A stretch of 64,000 nt of DNA, from contig JAVTVJ010000830.1 in the NCBI GenBank assembly GCA_034509425.1, positions 388,008 through 452,007 on the forward strand. The letters run 5' to 3'. A program made the translations under genes and the position numbers. The stretch comes from Eopsaltria australis (Eukaryota; Chordata; Aves; Passeriformes; Petroicidae). The notes under the pieces are model-generated. The model was not told the origin of the DNA. It did not search any database and worked only from the letters and a program-made list of their open reading frames with translations. Shown here piece after piece: positions 26,901 through 41,200 of the stretch. Positions within the stretch are counted from its first letter, which is position 1, and every line of letters begins with the position of its first letter.

Positions 26901-28420
26901 TTGCTTCATTTTGGTTGGAAAACTAACTTGTTTGTAATAATCCATTCCATGTATAGTACATTGAAACTTCTATTTAAACACAAGCTGAATATAGGGCAGA
27001 ATTCTCTACGGATAGAAATTAATTTAATTTTGTGCCTGGTCTCTCATTAAGGATGAGGAACCTGTGTCTGTCCCAATCTCAGGGAGCAGGGACTTGTTCT
27101 GGTGCTCAGGCTTGGCTTCAGGGTGGCTTTACGCTGTGTGTGAGCAGAAATGTTCAAATAGCAAACAAAAAAAAGCAAACTCTCTTCTGCCTGATCTGCA
27201 GTAGAGGTCCCCCCTGGAAACCCCACACAAGCCTACTTTTCTTTCATCCTCCAGGAATGCCTTCCAAAAAGTATTTAAGCAGCAATTTGGTGTAACAGGG
27301 GGAGGGGGCTGTTTAATAGCAGCTAATTGAACACTTCTTACTTTCTCTGCCACTGTAACATTTCCCAAAAGCTACTAGAAAATATACTGAGCCTTTTTAT
27401 GTTGAATATGTGTCAGGCTGCCTGTTCTTGGTGGCTTTGGGTGAGCCAGTAGTGAAAAAACACCAGAGCTGAAGACTTGCCATTTTGTGGGGGAAATGTA
27501 AATTCTGACATGGATAGTTTGCATCTTGGTACTTTGTGGCTGCAACCTTAATCATCTGTTGTAGCATTATATTCTTTTTGTGACATTGTGAGGATTTTTG
27601 TAGTGATTTTTCTTTTTGGTGTTTGTTTAAATGCCCAGAAATCAAATATTAACCTGATTAAGAATTCAGTGTTACACATAAGGCGGAGAAGAGCTGCAGG
27701 TGGTGACAGGCAACTGGATTGTGTTTGATCTGGCAGTTTTCATCTATGCCACCATTTTATTCCTGCTGTGGCACTGCAGCAAAATGGTGGTTCCCTTGTT
27801 CCATGCCTCAGTGATGAATAGGATGTGTGGAAACCCAGCCCCTGCGTGCCAGGGGCAGAGCTCAGGCCAGAAAAAAGAGAGAGGTGTGCCCTTGCTGGTG
27901 TGTGAGCTACAATAGGATCTCCTACTGGGGAGCTCCTGGGGCTGATGCAGGGAAAGAGCCACATTAATTCTTCTTGTGGCATGAGGATTTAGGAATTTCG
28001 TTGTCCAGTGAGATTTTTCCTCTCACTCTCATGATTTCTTTGGGCAGGGGAGGGAGATGTACACGGATGCCTTATCATCACATCTCTGAGAGAGCCAAGT
28101 GCCATGCCTCACCTTCAAGCAGCCCCAGTCCTTCCTACCATAGGCTCCGAGATGAGTTTTACTCAAAGATTTTGCTTGGAGGAGGCTGGGTATGGAGGGA
28201 GCTGGTGGGCTGTGCAGAGCTCGGCTCACCCAGAGGGCATCACTGGGATAGCTGTGATCCAGGCAGGACAGCAGGAGCACCCTGCAGCTAACTGGGACCC
28301 CAGTATGGAAAATCTTTTCCAAGCAGAGACTTCCGCGGCTCTCTGCTGACCCAGGAGCGTGCCAGCCCTTTCTTGGCCATTTCTGACATCCCCTGAGAAG
28401 GTGTAGCAAAGTTTTTTGTT
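20974..28420. other. Intergenic gene desert
   Basis: AT-rich, almost repeat-free. The 22900-24250 segment is the least repetitive and most TAAT-rich, so it may hold conserved elements. No exon, RNA gene or large repeat was recognised. Confidence 0.5.
26170..26212. repeat. AT-rich (TA/ATATAC) low complexity
   Basis: Alternating TATATAC/ATATAT sequence. A similar patch lies at 19353-19405. Confidence 0.8.
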
Positions 28421-28712
28421 TCACAGAATCAGAGAATGGATCGGGTTGGAAAGGACGGCAGTGGCTCCTCTCCCTGGTCTCATCCCAGAGCACGTGGTTC
28501 ATGACTGCTTCTGGATGCTTCTTGAATCTCCCTGGTGAGGGAGACTTCGAAGCTCTCTGGGCAATCTATTCCAGTGCTTGGTCACTGCAGAGGAACGAAG
28601 TTCTTCCTCATGTTCAGATGGAGCTTCCTGTGATCAGTCTCTGCTTGCTGTTTCCTGTCTCACTGCTGGGCACCACTGAGCAGAGCCTGGCCCATACCCC
28701 TACACCAAACAG
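28421..28712 (-). mobile_element. CR1 LINE 3' fragment
   Basis: The left edge, CACAGAATCAGAGAATGG then GGGTTGGAAAGGAC, is the reverse complement of the CR1 3' end with its ATTCTATGA-type tail. It continues through the familiar GCAATCTATTCCAGTGC and AGTTCTTCCTCATGTTCAGA segments. It is 5'-truncated and non-coding. Confidence 0.9.
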
Positions 28713-31700
28713 CTGAGCTCAGGCCTGGTTTCTTTGGCTGACCATGGCCATCTCCATCTGCCAGGGATCTCCAAGGGCTGTCACAAAATCATTAACCTGG
28801 GATCTCTCCAATGAGCACCCAGGCAGAAGTGGGGTGCTTTGGGCCTTTCGGGGAGTTAGGCTGGGCTGTGGGATTCAGAGCCTGAAGATGCCTGCTGCTC
28901 TCGAAGCCAAAAGCTCAAGTTGGAACTGGCATCTTCTCTGTTGAAAGAAAACTTTCTCCTGGGTGGTGACTGCACGTGGTGACTCCCCTTGTAGACGGAG
29001 GACAACCTATGGCATCTGACAGCTATCACTGGACAAAAAGAGACCTTCTGGTCCAACTGGAGGGTCTCCTGGGGGAATTCTGATCCTTCTTGTGCCCTGA
29101 GACAAGTACAGCTGGGCCGGTAGTGTTCAGATCCCCCTGTGCCCTGCCCAACCACTTCTGCAGGAGTTTCTGGGAATGTGTGTGTGTGTTTTTTTGTGCA
29201 GGGAGTCAAATGGACTGGGGCATGGATGCGCTGCCTTCCAGTCTTAGAAAGTAACTTGCACAACTCTGGGCTGACTGACAGAATAGTAATCCACTGGGAT
29301 TGCTTGTTCACTAGTAACTTTAAAAGTGAATTTTGTGCTGGGATGAGCTACAGAAGAGAAGCTATTTAAGCAAGGGGTTTTTTTTTTGCTTCAAGTTTTC
29401 TGCATGCTTCAGCCTCACAGTAGTGCTTAAAACTGTTGTGTATCGGAAGAGTTTCCTTCCACCCATAATCTCTTCTCTCCTTCTGTTCCCTGCTGTAAAC
29501 AAGCCATTAAAAACGTGTTTATGACATCACAGTTGGTGACTATGGAAATGACTTTGATGTTAGAAAGACAAATATAGCATCATGATTTCATGGCAGGATC
29601 AAGGCAGGAGAAGACCCTTGTTCAAATGGTGGGTAATTAACAAAGGTGGTGGAGGGGAAGTTCGAAAAAAAGTGTGAAGAGCCAATTGACAGAATATGAT
29701 ACACTTTTAAGGTTTTTATACAGTGTAAAAAATAGTATGAATTTCAAAAATCTCTTTCAAATGAAAAAATGTCAATGCTCTGACTATACTCTTTTAAATA
29801 AAAGCCTATAGGGTAAACAGAGAAGTGGAGGGGGGAGGCTTTGGAATAAGAATTACACATGTGTCAAAAACTCCAGAATGCATCTTTCAAGCTGTAGTGG
29901 TCTCTGCTTAAGTCGGACTTGGAGCATTGGGGCCAAATGAGACCATGGGGTCAGTCTTCCTCCAGCTTACACCAGTCCTGCAAGTTTTGAGTACAAATGG
30001 ATGCAGCTGGGATCTTTATCCTGGAATATCATAATCTCTTGCTGTATTATCCTCATGGTCGTACCTGCCTGCAGCCAGATGCCTCAAAGGAGTCAGGGGA
30101 GCCAAGTCTGGCAGCCAAACAAAAGTCTTTGGCTCCAGATTTTGCTGTGATTCCATCTCCTCCTCAGTCCATTAGGCCAATGCTCCTGGCATGGCTATAT
30201 CCATCATTTACACAAGCTGTTGAAAATAAGCCCTTGTTTTCACATACATTTTATTAAATCATTAGCATGACACGCTTCAGAGGTAACACGACCAAGCCTG
30301 CTAGGAAAGTATTGTCAGAATCCTTTCTGGGCTTACTTCCTGAGCAGTTGTTCCAACATATGTAATTATGAATAAAATAGACTCTGAAGAGACTTGCTTG
30401 GATTCCGAGAGAAATGAGAACAATAAGTGTAGAGATTTTTAAAGATGTTTTTTCTCAGCTAATTGTTTTTAATAAAATGGTAAGTGAAGAAAATACCAGG
30501 AAACTATAGTTAGGATGATAATGCTTTGTTCTGCAGAAATATGTGCCCTGTTGCCTCACTTATTACAGAGCAACAAAGGGAAGTGTAAGGGAAGGAGAAA
30601 GTGGGGATGAATGGAGGTTGTTAAATACTGCACTGGAAAGGTCAATAATCTTGTCTGGAAGGTAAAGCTGATATAAAAAAAGCCCTGAGGCGAGGCTGTC
30701 CTGAGTGCTGCCCAACCTGTTTCAAGGGTTACTCTGGTGTTGGGGCTGGTGGGTGTCCTTGGCTGCCCCATCCGCTAAGGGCTAGCTGGCAGCTCAGCTT
30801 GGAAATGTTGCCCAGGATTTTCAGGTCCTGCTGCTGAAGTCCACACTTCCTCCTGTGCAAGTAGACCCCTAAGGTTTGGGGGATTTGTGTACTCTTCACA
30901 TCCAACTTCTCTCACAGCTGCAGGCTCAGCCCAGCAGACAGAGAGGGGGATGCAGCCCCTCCATCTCACGTCTCAGTACTGCCACCTCTCTCAGTCCTGC
31001 CTGGCTCTCTTTGCCCTCTCCACTGCCCAAAACATTCCTGAGCCCATTGCCGCAGAGCAAATAGCACATACACCCAAATTAGCCCCTATCTTGGCATTGA
31101 GTGATGTGCAGGCAGACTTGGCTTGTCCAGTGACAGTCCTGAGCTGCCATCAGCCTCTCCCTATATCATTAGGGATTCAGAGTGTTATTGTGAGCAGGTT
31201 TGGTGTGTGATTCACTCTTCAAACCACTTGGTTTTGCTTATGAAACAAGTTCTGGTGCTTTGTTCTGCCTCAGATTGCGGAGATTTTATGGGGGCCAGCA
31301 CAGGGCTATTGGGGTGGGTGTTTGTGCCTGTGCTCTTTTGGCTGAATTTGCTTGTGAATGAAAACTGACTCATGTGCAGCTGTCAGAAAGGTTTTCTCAT
31401 GCTGATGTTTTGCTGGTTTAACTCTTTTAGGCCTATGCACTGCCCTTTGGGGTACGAAACCTGCAGTTTTGGGGTAGGAGAGAATGATTTTGCCATTTTA
31501 GCATGGGCTGGGAGCACGTGGGTCCTGGTGGTGCTGCAGCCTTTCCCTGGGCAGGTGCCTTGCTGGTGACCCTTTGTTTGTCATCTACGCTGGGGTAGCA
31601 GTGGACAGCCACAGGGACCAGTGATCCCAGCAGGCTGGGTGTGTCTGCAGCCCTCACCTGTGGGATGAAAGCTGGGTCTGTGGTCTTTAATTGAGCTTCC

Positions 31701-34700
31701 AGGGGGAAGCTGTGATGCCCCCAATTAACCCCTTGCATAATTACCTGTGGAAACAAGCAGCCTGGTTATGGGGTGGGGGAAAGCTACTGCTGGCCACTGG
31801 ATGCCCTTTGCTTTAGATGGGCAGCTTGTGTTTCCCTCTGGGGACAGCCACTGGGGTCAGAGTGGCAGGGGAGCTGGGACACCTCTGCTGTGGGGTGACA
31901 AGGAGGGCACAAGGGTAGGGGGTCCCCAGAGTACTTTATATGAAAGTATAGAGAAATTCTGTTCTCCTTGGGCTAAGGACTCTGTGGTACCTGGGCAGCA
32001 GAAATTCATAAAGGAGCAAAAACTGTGCTACTGAAGGGGAAAGGAAAGCTTTGGACACATCAGGGTTTCTTTTTGTTATGCTCATATCTGGTATCTAATT
32101 ACCACTTTGAAGAAGGAAAACATTTCTCATCCAACAATTCCTCTGCTTCATCTCTTCTAGTTGGACCAAATTTTACACCTAAGAAATCAGTACAGTAGAT
32201 CAGAAAACAGCATCTTTTCCTAAAGAAGAAAGAGTGAATCCTTTCAGCCTTATACCTAGCAGCAGGAAAGATCATAAAATTGAAACAATCTAAAATACTC
32301 CTGGTTCACATTTAGCAGCTGTCACAGAGCAGCAGGGAAGTGCAAAGTGTAGTTATTGCTTGTTTTAGGTACTTTATTTTGTTTGTTTTGTTTCTTCCAT
32401 ATTCTGGATAGAAAATGATGCAAGTTTGCCTTGTGAGAAAAGAAGAAAATTTATTTTGATGGGTTGCTGAGGTGTACCTGAGAAGCCAAGCTGATGGAGG
32501 GGAGCTAAAGCCTTTTCCTGTGCTGGCAGACTTTCTTGACTGAGTCATGCAAGAGCATGAAACCTCCAGTCCTCTGCCAACAAAGTGCTGCTGATGTAAG
32601 GCATTGTGTTTGAACGCATCCATCAGAGCACGGGCAGAGACCACCAACACTCCTGCCCCAAACAGCCTTTTTCAAAGGGAAAAATGTTGGTGGATTCTCA
32701 CCACGGTGATTATAGGGGATTATTCTAGGATTCTCATAAGAATCTGAAAACCAATCTTTCTGAGTTATTTCTGAATAGCTATTGAATGGATAATTTCCAT
32801 ACCCATTATCAAAATGATGTGCTGGCAGTGAAATTTAACTGTATTGTATTTGATCAGTAATTGGTGAAATGTTTTCCTAGGGTTAAAAGTAGAGTCGGCA
32901 ACATCTCTGTGTAGGGATTTACAAGGTGTTTAGATACGTTTTTACGTATTCAGTTGCTTTATGCTACCCAAATGCTTTGATGGTGTGGAGAAAGCTAACA
33001 GGATTTATTCAAGTATTTAAAGACAAACTGAAAAGACTTTTACCTTCTGAGACCCAAGTTCAGAGTTGCACTGCCTCTGTGAGCTGTTGATGGCAACTAA
33101 CATTTTAAACAATGTGCCGTGTTAAAGTCTTGATCGTTAGTGACTTGCAGGTCTGGAGAATAGAGCAGCCCCAAAAGCAACCAATGCAAATGCACCAGAG
33201 TTAAATAATAATAATAATTTAAAAAAAAATCAATGATGAAAGAGTGAAAACTTTCCTTGGCTTAGATTTTCTTTCAGATCATGATAGTAATAACTACGAT
33301 TATGCTATATCTTTGATTTTCTATTGTGGGAAACATGGATTTGGTAAAATGTGCCCCACTTTTTCCATTGAAACAAAGAGAATAGATTAAGATTAGGAGA
33401 TAGTAAAGAAAAGAAATATGTAAGGAAGGAAAAGCAGCTGTACTTCCAATGAAAGGTGAACTGAAAAGCAAAACTCTCATTGACTCTGGTTTTCCATTTC
33501 AGTAATGTAACAAGCACATGGTGGGTAGGAATGCATTGAGGCAGGGACAGGCAGTGCTTCAACCTGAGCTTTAGAAATGTCTCTGTGCTGCCATTGCTGG
33601 GATCAAAAGCAGTTTTCTGGAGTTACTTCTACCCTGTGAGGTGCTGGCAAAGGGGCAGAGCCGAGCTCCTTCAGGCCTGAGGAGGGCAACCAGAAAACAT
33701 CAACACATCCATTCCTGCACACACTCAGTGCAAGTGAAACATCTCTCCTGCAGTCTCTGCATGGCCAGTGTTTGTTGGTTCACTGCTCTTCTCCCCTGCA
33801 GTTTGGATCCAGCCCTGCAGGCTCATGATTGTGCCTAAAGCCATGTGTCACTGTGGGGATGGAAGGTTAAGGTGCTGGCAATGTCAGAGCACCCCAAGTT
33901 CCTCACCTTGGGCATATCTATGGCTTGCCATCTGGAAAGAGCTGATTCTTAGATGAATATTTAAATATTCCAAATTGTCACTACCATCTGACACAAAAAA
34001 CCCCTCTGATTGGTAAATCTAATGCATCCTAGACAAATATTTAAGTGATGTTTGATCTCAGGGCAGTCTGTCTGTTCTGGGGTTCTGTGAGCTTCTGCAA
34101 GCTCTGGAAGGCTGTCTTTTTACAGCTAGGAGGGGATAATGCATGAAGTGACTTGCCTGAAGCCAGAAAATCTGCAGCTGAGGGAGGAGTTGGAACCAGT
34201 TCTCAGTCTGGCAAGCTGGGTCTGGGACTGTCCTTCCTCTTTGAGCAATGAGACAATCCATTTAAAAACAACCAAATAAAAAGGAAGAAAAATATTATTT
34301 TAATGTTTCTTGTTATAATATAGAGCTCTTGGAGCCAGTGTAAGCTATGAAGACAGATATGATAGATTAATGAAAGCTTACCTAATTAACCACCAGGCCA
34401 GGTAATGTAAAACATAAATTTGCAGTAACTACATAGTGTTTTAAAAAATGTTTCAGACTGATATCAGCACTTCACTATTGCATTTTTGAAGTAAGCTCCC
34501 TTAAATTCAAAATGCTGTGCCCACCGATTATTCATTCCCTTGTTTTAAGGTGTGTTTGGTGATTACATTTCTTGTGGCAGCCCTCCCTGGCTTCATCTTT
34601 GGTGGCTGTCTCTCATCCTGTTCTTCTGGTGACCCCTGTAGGCATCCCCATGCTGGGGCTGTGCAGATCTGGCCCCTGCAGAAAATAGTTGGAAAGGAGA

Positions 34701-34859
34701 GGGGGAAAAAAATGCAGTCCATCTATCCTGGATACCTTGAAACACAAACAGTCAAGGGGAAGCATTTCCATACACTCTCCTTGTCAGGAGAGTAAGCAGG
34801 CTGAAAAAGTTGGATGTGCACAGTAAGTGGAAGCTGACCCGGGCAGCCTTGATTTACAT
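28713..34859. other. Intergenic gene desert
   Basis: Unique sequence with a short AAT repeat near 33207. No credible gene or large transposon was seen. Confidence 0.5.
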
Positions 34860-35260
34860 AGTGCACACTTGGGACCTGCTCATTACCACAACATCCCCCT
34901 AATCATCACCTCGGCATGATGGGCACATGGATGGGAATCTGCCCCGGGATCTCCAGCACTTCATTTTTTCGAGCACACCCAGCCCTCTGCAGTTATTGTG
35001 ATATGACAGATGCACATATCATCGAAAGCAGGTCTTGCATGGCATTACACAATGTAAATCAATAATGTGAAAATCAGCCGTTAACACAATGTACAGTTTT
35101 GCCTATTACTACAATGCCCTGCTTGTTCCAAAGGAAAAGCAATTTTATGCTCCACTGAAGCATGGTTTGCTTAGCCTTCAACTAGCGGCAAATGCCAGAT
35201 ACTGCAAAATGTTATTGTTACGCAAGCACTGTCCTGGATTTATTTATAAGTATCCATGCA
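34860..35260. promoter_or_regulatory. Candidate conserved non-coding element
   Basis: Repeat-free and low in CpG. It contains an inverted repeat, TGATATG-N9-CATATCA (34999-35021), and an adjacent SOX/POU-like pair, TATTGTTA-CGCAAG (35213-35226). It lies about 25 kb from the ZIC3 start. Conservation is presumed from texture. Confidence 0.3.
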
Positions 35261-38200
35261 AAGACTAATTTCAACAAGGACTAGGACTGGAGCCCCTCTG
35301 AATATGGGGCTGAACTGCTCTGACCCTGCATTTCCAGCTCTGCTGCCTCTTCCCTGCACCCGGGTCCTGACCCAGCAAAACTGCACAGTCCTGTGCACCT
35401 CACTGAGGCTGCCCTGGTTTTGGGCTGGGATTAATTCTTCCCAGTTTTAGGCTGTCCTAGGACACACTGGCACCTCACAAGGCAAAAATCAGACTTACCC
35501 CAAATATTCAGGTCTAAGTGCTGGGCACACATACTGCTCTGGCTGCTTGCTCCTTACCTCTGCCATCAAACTCCTTTCCTTGGATATGGGGCTTGGCTGC
35601 TTCCCTGCATGGCAGGAAAGTCAGCACCTCTTGGGCACTTTTTATCCTTGTTGGCAGAGATGTAGGGAAACAAGAGCATGAAGCCTCTGAACCCTAATTA
35701 TTGACATGTACCTCATCGGCTGCTCCCAGTAGAAGTTAATTCCTTTTAGCTGAGGACACAAAAGGAAGAGCTGCTACAATAAAAGGAAAGATCTGCTTGG
35801 ATTGCTGGGGTAGCAGGGAAGAGGAGCAATGGTACTGTGTAAAAGTAACCCCTCCTGACCCTCTCTCAAGGCAGAAGTTGCTCCATGTTCACTTCTGAGC
35901 AAGGAAGCCTTAATGTGTTTAACCTGCAGTGGAAACAAAGATCCCAGAAAAACATGTTGTTGAGGTAGAAAAACCATAACTCCTGAGCCTATCAGCTCAG
36001 CATAGCAGGGCATGAAAGGACACTACCACTTATTCCCTGTCTGTGCAGCCATCCTTGGGTGTGAGATTTGCCCTGCTCAGCTGGGGTGGGATTTGGATTG
36101 TCCCATCCTGCTCCAGCGTGGCACGTAGGAGTGGGGGAGCAGGGGCATGGCTGTACCTCCCAGCTCCCAGCTCACCTTCCACTGGCAGGATTGGTCTCCA
36201 CTGGAAAGAGTCAGATTTGTCAGACAGGCTGTTTAGTGGAGTCAGATTCAATATCCTAAGAGTGTGAACAGGAAAATGTGGAAAATGAAAACAGATGGGA
36301 ATCCTCACAGGCTCCTGCAGCTGGGCAGCTCTGAGAGGTATTTTCTTGTTCACGTTTGGAGCAATTTCTGGGTCTTGACTTATCCCTGTGTTGGATGGGA
36401 AGCATGTTACAAAATGTTTGATTATTTCATAGAATAGAAATTCTGGCATTGCTCAGTTCTGAATCTGCCTATGAGGTGAAGCTGGGGAAGGATTTAAAGC
36501 TCCTGCCAATTGCACTGTGCTGGCATCCAGCCACTGCAGGTATGGTTCTTAAGGAGAACTTAATTATAGGGATCGAGGGGTTTGCTGGTGATGGAAGGGT
36601 GCAGATGCCAGCTTCTTTCAATAAAAGGGAATTGTGTACAGAGGGGGAAAATCATAGCCCCATTCCTCCTGTCAGCAGCCTGGTGTGGGAATAGCTTGAA
36701 AATTAGAGATTTTTTTCTCTGAGGTCTTGCATGGGGCATGGCCCACTGATGGGCAGCTTGACCTGACCTGCTCAAAGGCTTTGTGGCAAAATCAAGTGGG
36801 TTTCATCCAGGACAAACCACACATTGGGGTTCATCTCTGGGTTCTTCTAATCATTTTTCTTTTTCTCACTTGGGCTGATGTCAATTTGAAATGCAAATGC
36901 AGCCTTGAAGTGGGAAGTGGGAGCATTTTGTCTTTGAAATGTCCATACAGAATATCTCTTTTATTAAAATACACCCTTTTTTTTTTTTTTTTTTTAAGCT
37001 CCAGAAATATTTGCCAGGTTTGGCCCAATTTCAGGAGTGTTTTGGTGCTGGTCCCCCTCCCTTTGCCATTGCATATTGTTTGCTATGGGGGAAAAACCTG
37101 TCCTTTCTGTTGTGCCTCCTTGGCCATCCCCTTCCACCACACCCTCACTGGCTCTTGTCCTCCCCTGCCTGCACCTCTGCTGGCACTAGCACCCTCCCAG
37201 GTGTCTCCAGGTGGGCCTTGCCTGACCAAAACATGAGATGCAGGCCATTGTTACTGATCTCAATTTGCTCCAGGCCATGGTGTGGCTTCTGATGAGCCAC
37301 AGCCTTGCATGCAGAGAGGAGGGGGAATCCTCTTTCCCCCGGTGCTGAAGCTGCCCCTCCACGCCTGGGGGCTCTTGCTCATAGAGAAGGAAACAGATCC
37401 CCTTGGCGTTAATATTTCTATTATATAACCTAGATTAATTTTGATTTTCTCTTTTGACTCCTTTGTTGTGTTTATTTCAAGGGGTTTCTGTCACCTCCCT
37501 TCTGCACTTCAATGTGCCTGAAAAAAATCTGTCAGGAGTGATTGTGTGTGACTTGAAGAAAGTGCAATTTTTAAGACTTGAATTCACTTTAAAATCCCCA
37601 CTGCTTTCTATTATTTTCTTTTCCTCCAAATTAGTGCATCTCCGTGCTGAAGCTTCCCCATCTGACAACGCTGTGTATGTTATTACTGCCACAAGACCTT
37701 TCCACCACTGGGTTTCTCTCCTTTCCATTTCTTGCTATGAATATGAGATTTGAAGGGAATTGCTCTGTGCTGAATATTTGCATCAGGGCCTGGGATGCTT
37801 TGAGAAAGACTTCTGGGAGCTGAGAGAGCCTTGAGATCAAACCAAAATACTGCAGAGAAAATTTCCGAAAGCCGTAGACAAATGTTTCCAAACATGAATA
37901 TTTCCACCCTGGTAATTTTGTTTAAACATGTTATTACTACAGACAGCTAGACAGACAGGCAGACACCCATGGACAGCTGACATTAGCATGGAGCTTCTGC
38001 TGTCACCCACAGATGGGCTGCGTGGCTGGAATGACGATTTTTCAGTCCTGACTTTGGGGAGTTTCACGTATTAGGCAGTACTAAAAGAATTTTTAATTGG
38101 ACTCATTTTACTTTTTTTTTATCAGAAATGAGACAATGTGTGTGAACCCCTGTGGATCCTGTAGTCTCCATCAGCTGCCAAATAATATCGTAGAAGTTGT

Positions 38201-41200
38201 GATTGGACTAATGAAAAGCTTGTAACAAAATTATGGTTCTGAGGAAATTATCCTATTGGGGGCTTTAATTTAAACAGGTGCGACAGAATTAGTCCTAAAT
38301 TAAAGAAAACTACTAATTGTCTAGATATCACTCGGTTGACAAATGCACCAGTAGGATCCTGTTCCCAGGGTGTCACTGTGCTGTTCGTAGGGCTTTTGAG
38401 GGAAAATGTATTTGGCAGCCTTGTTCCCCTCCTTTTTGTGCTTTTTCCATGGGTGTCCCAGGCTGCTGTGGGCTGTGAGCACCTCCTCAGCCCCGTGCCT
38501 CAGGTCACTGAACCTTGAGAAGTCCCAAAGGAGAGGGAGGGTTTGGGCCAGCCCAGGAGCACCCTGTACTTCCTTGGGGATCCCAATCCTTCCCCTGGGA
38601 TGAGAAAGCACCCACATGGGTGGGACATAGAGACAGCACTGGGACTGGATGAGGTGAGGACTCGTTCCTTGTGTCCCATCCAGTGCCTCTCTTTGGTGCT
38701 TGTGATGGAGTCACCTAAGCCATGTTCTCCTTTAGCTGCTGATTCCTTCCCTGCCATGGGTTTGGAGAGTTGCCTGCAGAGTGCTGGTCCCATCCTTGGC
38801 GCTGTACTCTCCCAGCAGCCCCAACAAAGCAGGACCCCAGCTCATGGCCGTTCCTCATTTTAGGGCAGAAAAGGGCACTGAAACCCTGTGTCCTATAGAA
38901 AGAGCTGTTATCTTCTGCTGGACTCAAAAAACAGCCACAGATCTGTAGCTGCAGAGCCAGAGCTGCACCTCGTGCTGGGAAAGGGGTATATTGGGGGTAA
39001 CTGACTGAATTTCATTCAGGAGCAGAGCTCAGCTTTCCCTATAGCTGAGACTGGGTTTTCCTTTAAATAACCACAGAGGTGCAGGAGGCAGTGAAGCCCA
39101 CAGGACACCCCATAGGAGAACCCAGAATGGTTTTCATCACTCTTTGTACTGCTGATCTGGACCTGGTAAAAAGATTTTGTGGGCCACAGCAGTAACCTGT
39201 TATGTGCAGCTCCCTTGCTGCAATGTTACTGGGGAGTGATATAGTGGGATGTGGCAGGTTTGTGGGGCACCAATTTCATCCTGTTAGGGAAATCCCATAC
39301 AAGAGAGCTGGCAGCAGATCCCCCTCTCAATGCAGATGGGCTGCAAAAACTGAGTCACTTTGAGACATGACTCCTAGTGCCAGGATCCTGTCTCAAAGGG
39401 TGTTGTTAAGAAAATATTAACTTGAGAGCTGTTCAGACTAAGTTTTGCCTCTATTTCTGAGCCCTTGTTAGATCCCAGTGTTTTACCTTGGGTCAGACTG
39501 CATTGCTGGATCAGTTGTCTAAGAAAAAAAAGCTCCATTTCCTTTGGAAATTTTTTCTCTCCCTTAGGAAAATATTTCTGTTGCTTGCCTCTGTCATTGG
39601 CCTTCAAGTGGTAAATCCTAAGTAAATAAGTCTGTATTTAAAGCAATAAATTCAGTGCCTTTCCTCCAGAGGCTTTATTTTCTCATTTAGTGACCTCTTG
39701 TTCCCCATGTCTTTGACACTTCTCCGATGTGCATTAAGCAAATATGCAATCATCCTTTCATTCTCTATCTTTGCTTTCATTATGATTTTTTACACTTCAT
39801 TACATTTCCCTCTATAATTGCAACTCTTTGTTGTCCCAAAGTTTTATGGCTCTTTCCTCTCTTCTCTCACTTGCATTTCTTTGTTATTCACGTTAGCTTT
39901 TCTTGACACTGTGTTCCTAGTACATTTTCTAGATGTCAAGCAAACTCTTAGGCCTAAACTCATTTATCTTTGAACACTTTCCATTTCCACTTCAGTGCTC
40001 TACCCCAATGAATTCCATCCAGAACTTCCTTTTCTTCTAAAATTGGCTGTGCTGCTTTTATTCAGTGTTATTCCCTTTTTAGGCCTAATTATAAATCCAA
40101 TTGTTCGGTCCTGAATGCTTCCACGAGCTCCATTCATTTCCAAGCACAGTTCTGCCATAACTGCCGGGGGAAGTTGCGTGACTGCCCTTTCAAAATCCTA
40201 ATATGATCTAGATGAGAAAGAGATGTTATTTCTAACTTAAATTAAACCCCAGTGCAAGATCAGGCTGTTAAGTCTCTCTGCTCCCTCTCCCGGCGCTGCC
40301 TTTGCCCACCCGGGAGGGTTTGAGGGATGCTCTGGGGTGAGTTCGTGGAGCTTTCCCAGCCCCTCGCAGGGAGCTGCTGGTGGGCAGTGCTGTGCCTCCC
40401 ACCAACACCGAGGGCAGAGCCCTTTGAAATCCACCCAAAGCAGCTCCAAGGGGTAAATGCCTGATTCCCACAGATACATGCTACAGCTTGCCTTTGGAAT
40501 TTTTACTGGCTGCTTGAATAATTGGATGTTAATTTGTAAGCAGAAAGTGCCAACATTGCTGACGTAATCTTGGGCATCTTTGGTGTAAGTGGTCAATGGG
40601 AAGCAGGGTTTTGCTGCAGCTCTCTACCTGAGGATCAGTTATCTGTTTGGGCTGAATTTTGGCTCTGCAGCTGGGCAGGAGTTGGCACAGGGTAGCTGGG
40701 GCCTGTGTGGAGACACACCACCCACAGTTTGGGGAGCTTGTCCTGCTGCCAGGCTCTGCTTGGAGCTCAGCTGCTCAATCTCAAGGCGAACAATGCCCAC
40801 TGCTCCCCTGCCTGTCCCAGCCCAGTCTTACACAGTCAGATTTCAGGAGCAGCTAAAGGACATGGTGGGCGTGCTGTATCTCCAGATACCCCTGACAATA
40901 TTTGCCTTTAGGTGTGTTCAGGTGTTCAGGCTGCTTAGACAGCTTCCTCTGGGTTAAATGTTCTCAGGAGGGGAACACACAGTACTGGGAGCCCAGTCTA
41001 AAACAGAGAATAAATGGGAACATGATGTTCTTTCAGTGGAATTGCTGGCAGGATTTGCCAAGCGTTCATAAGGGCAAGGCAGCGCTCTTCTTTCTCCTAC
41101 AAAATTGCCCTTGGAGGAAGGTGATGACAAAGAGAATTTCTCTTGTCCACGTACTGATTTAACCTGATTTCTTCCTTTTCTTTGAGCATCTGGAAAAAAC

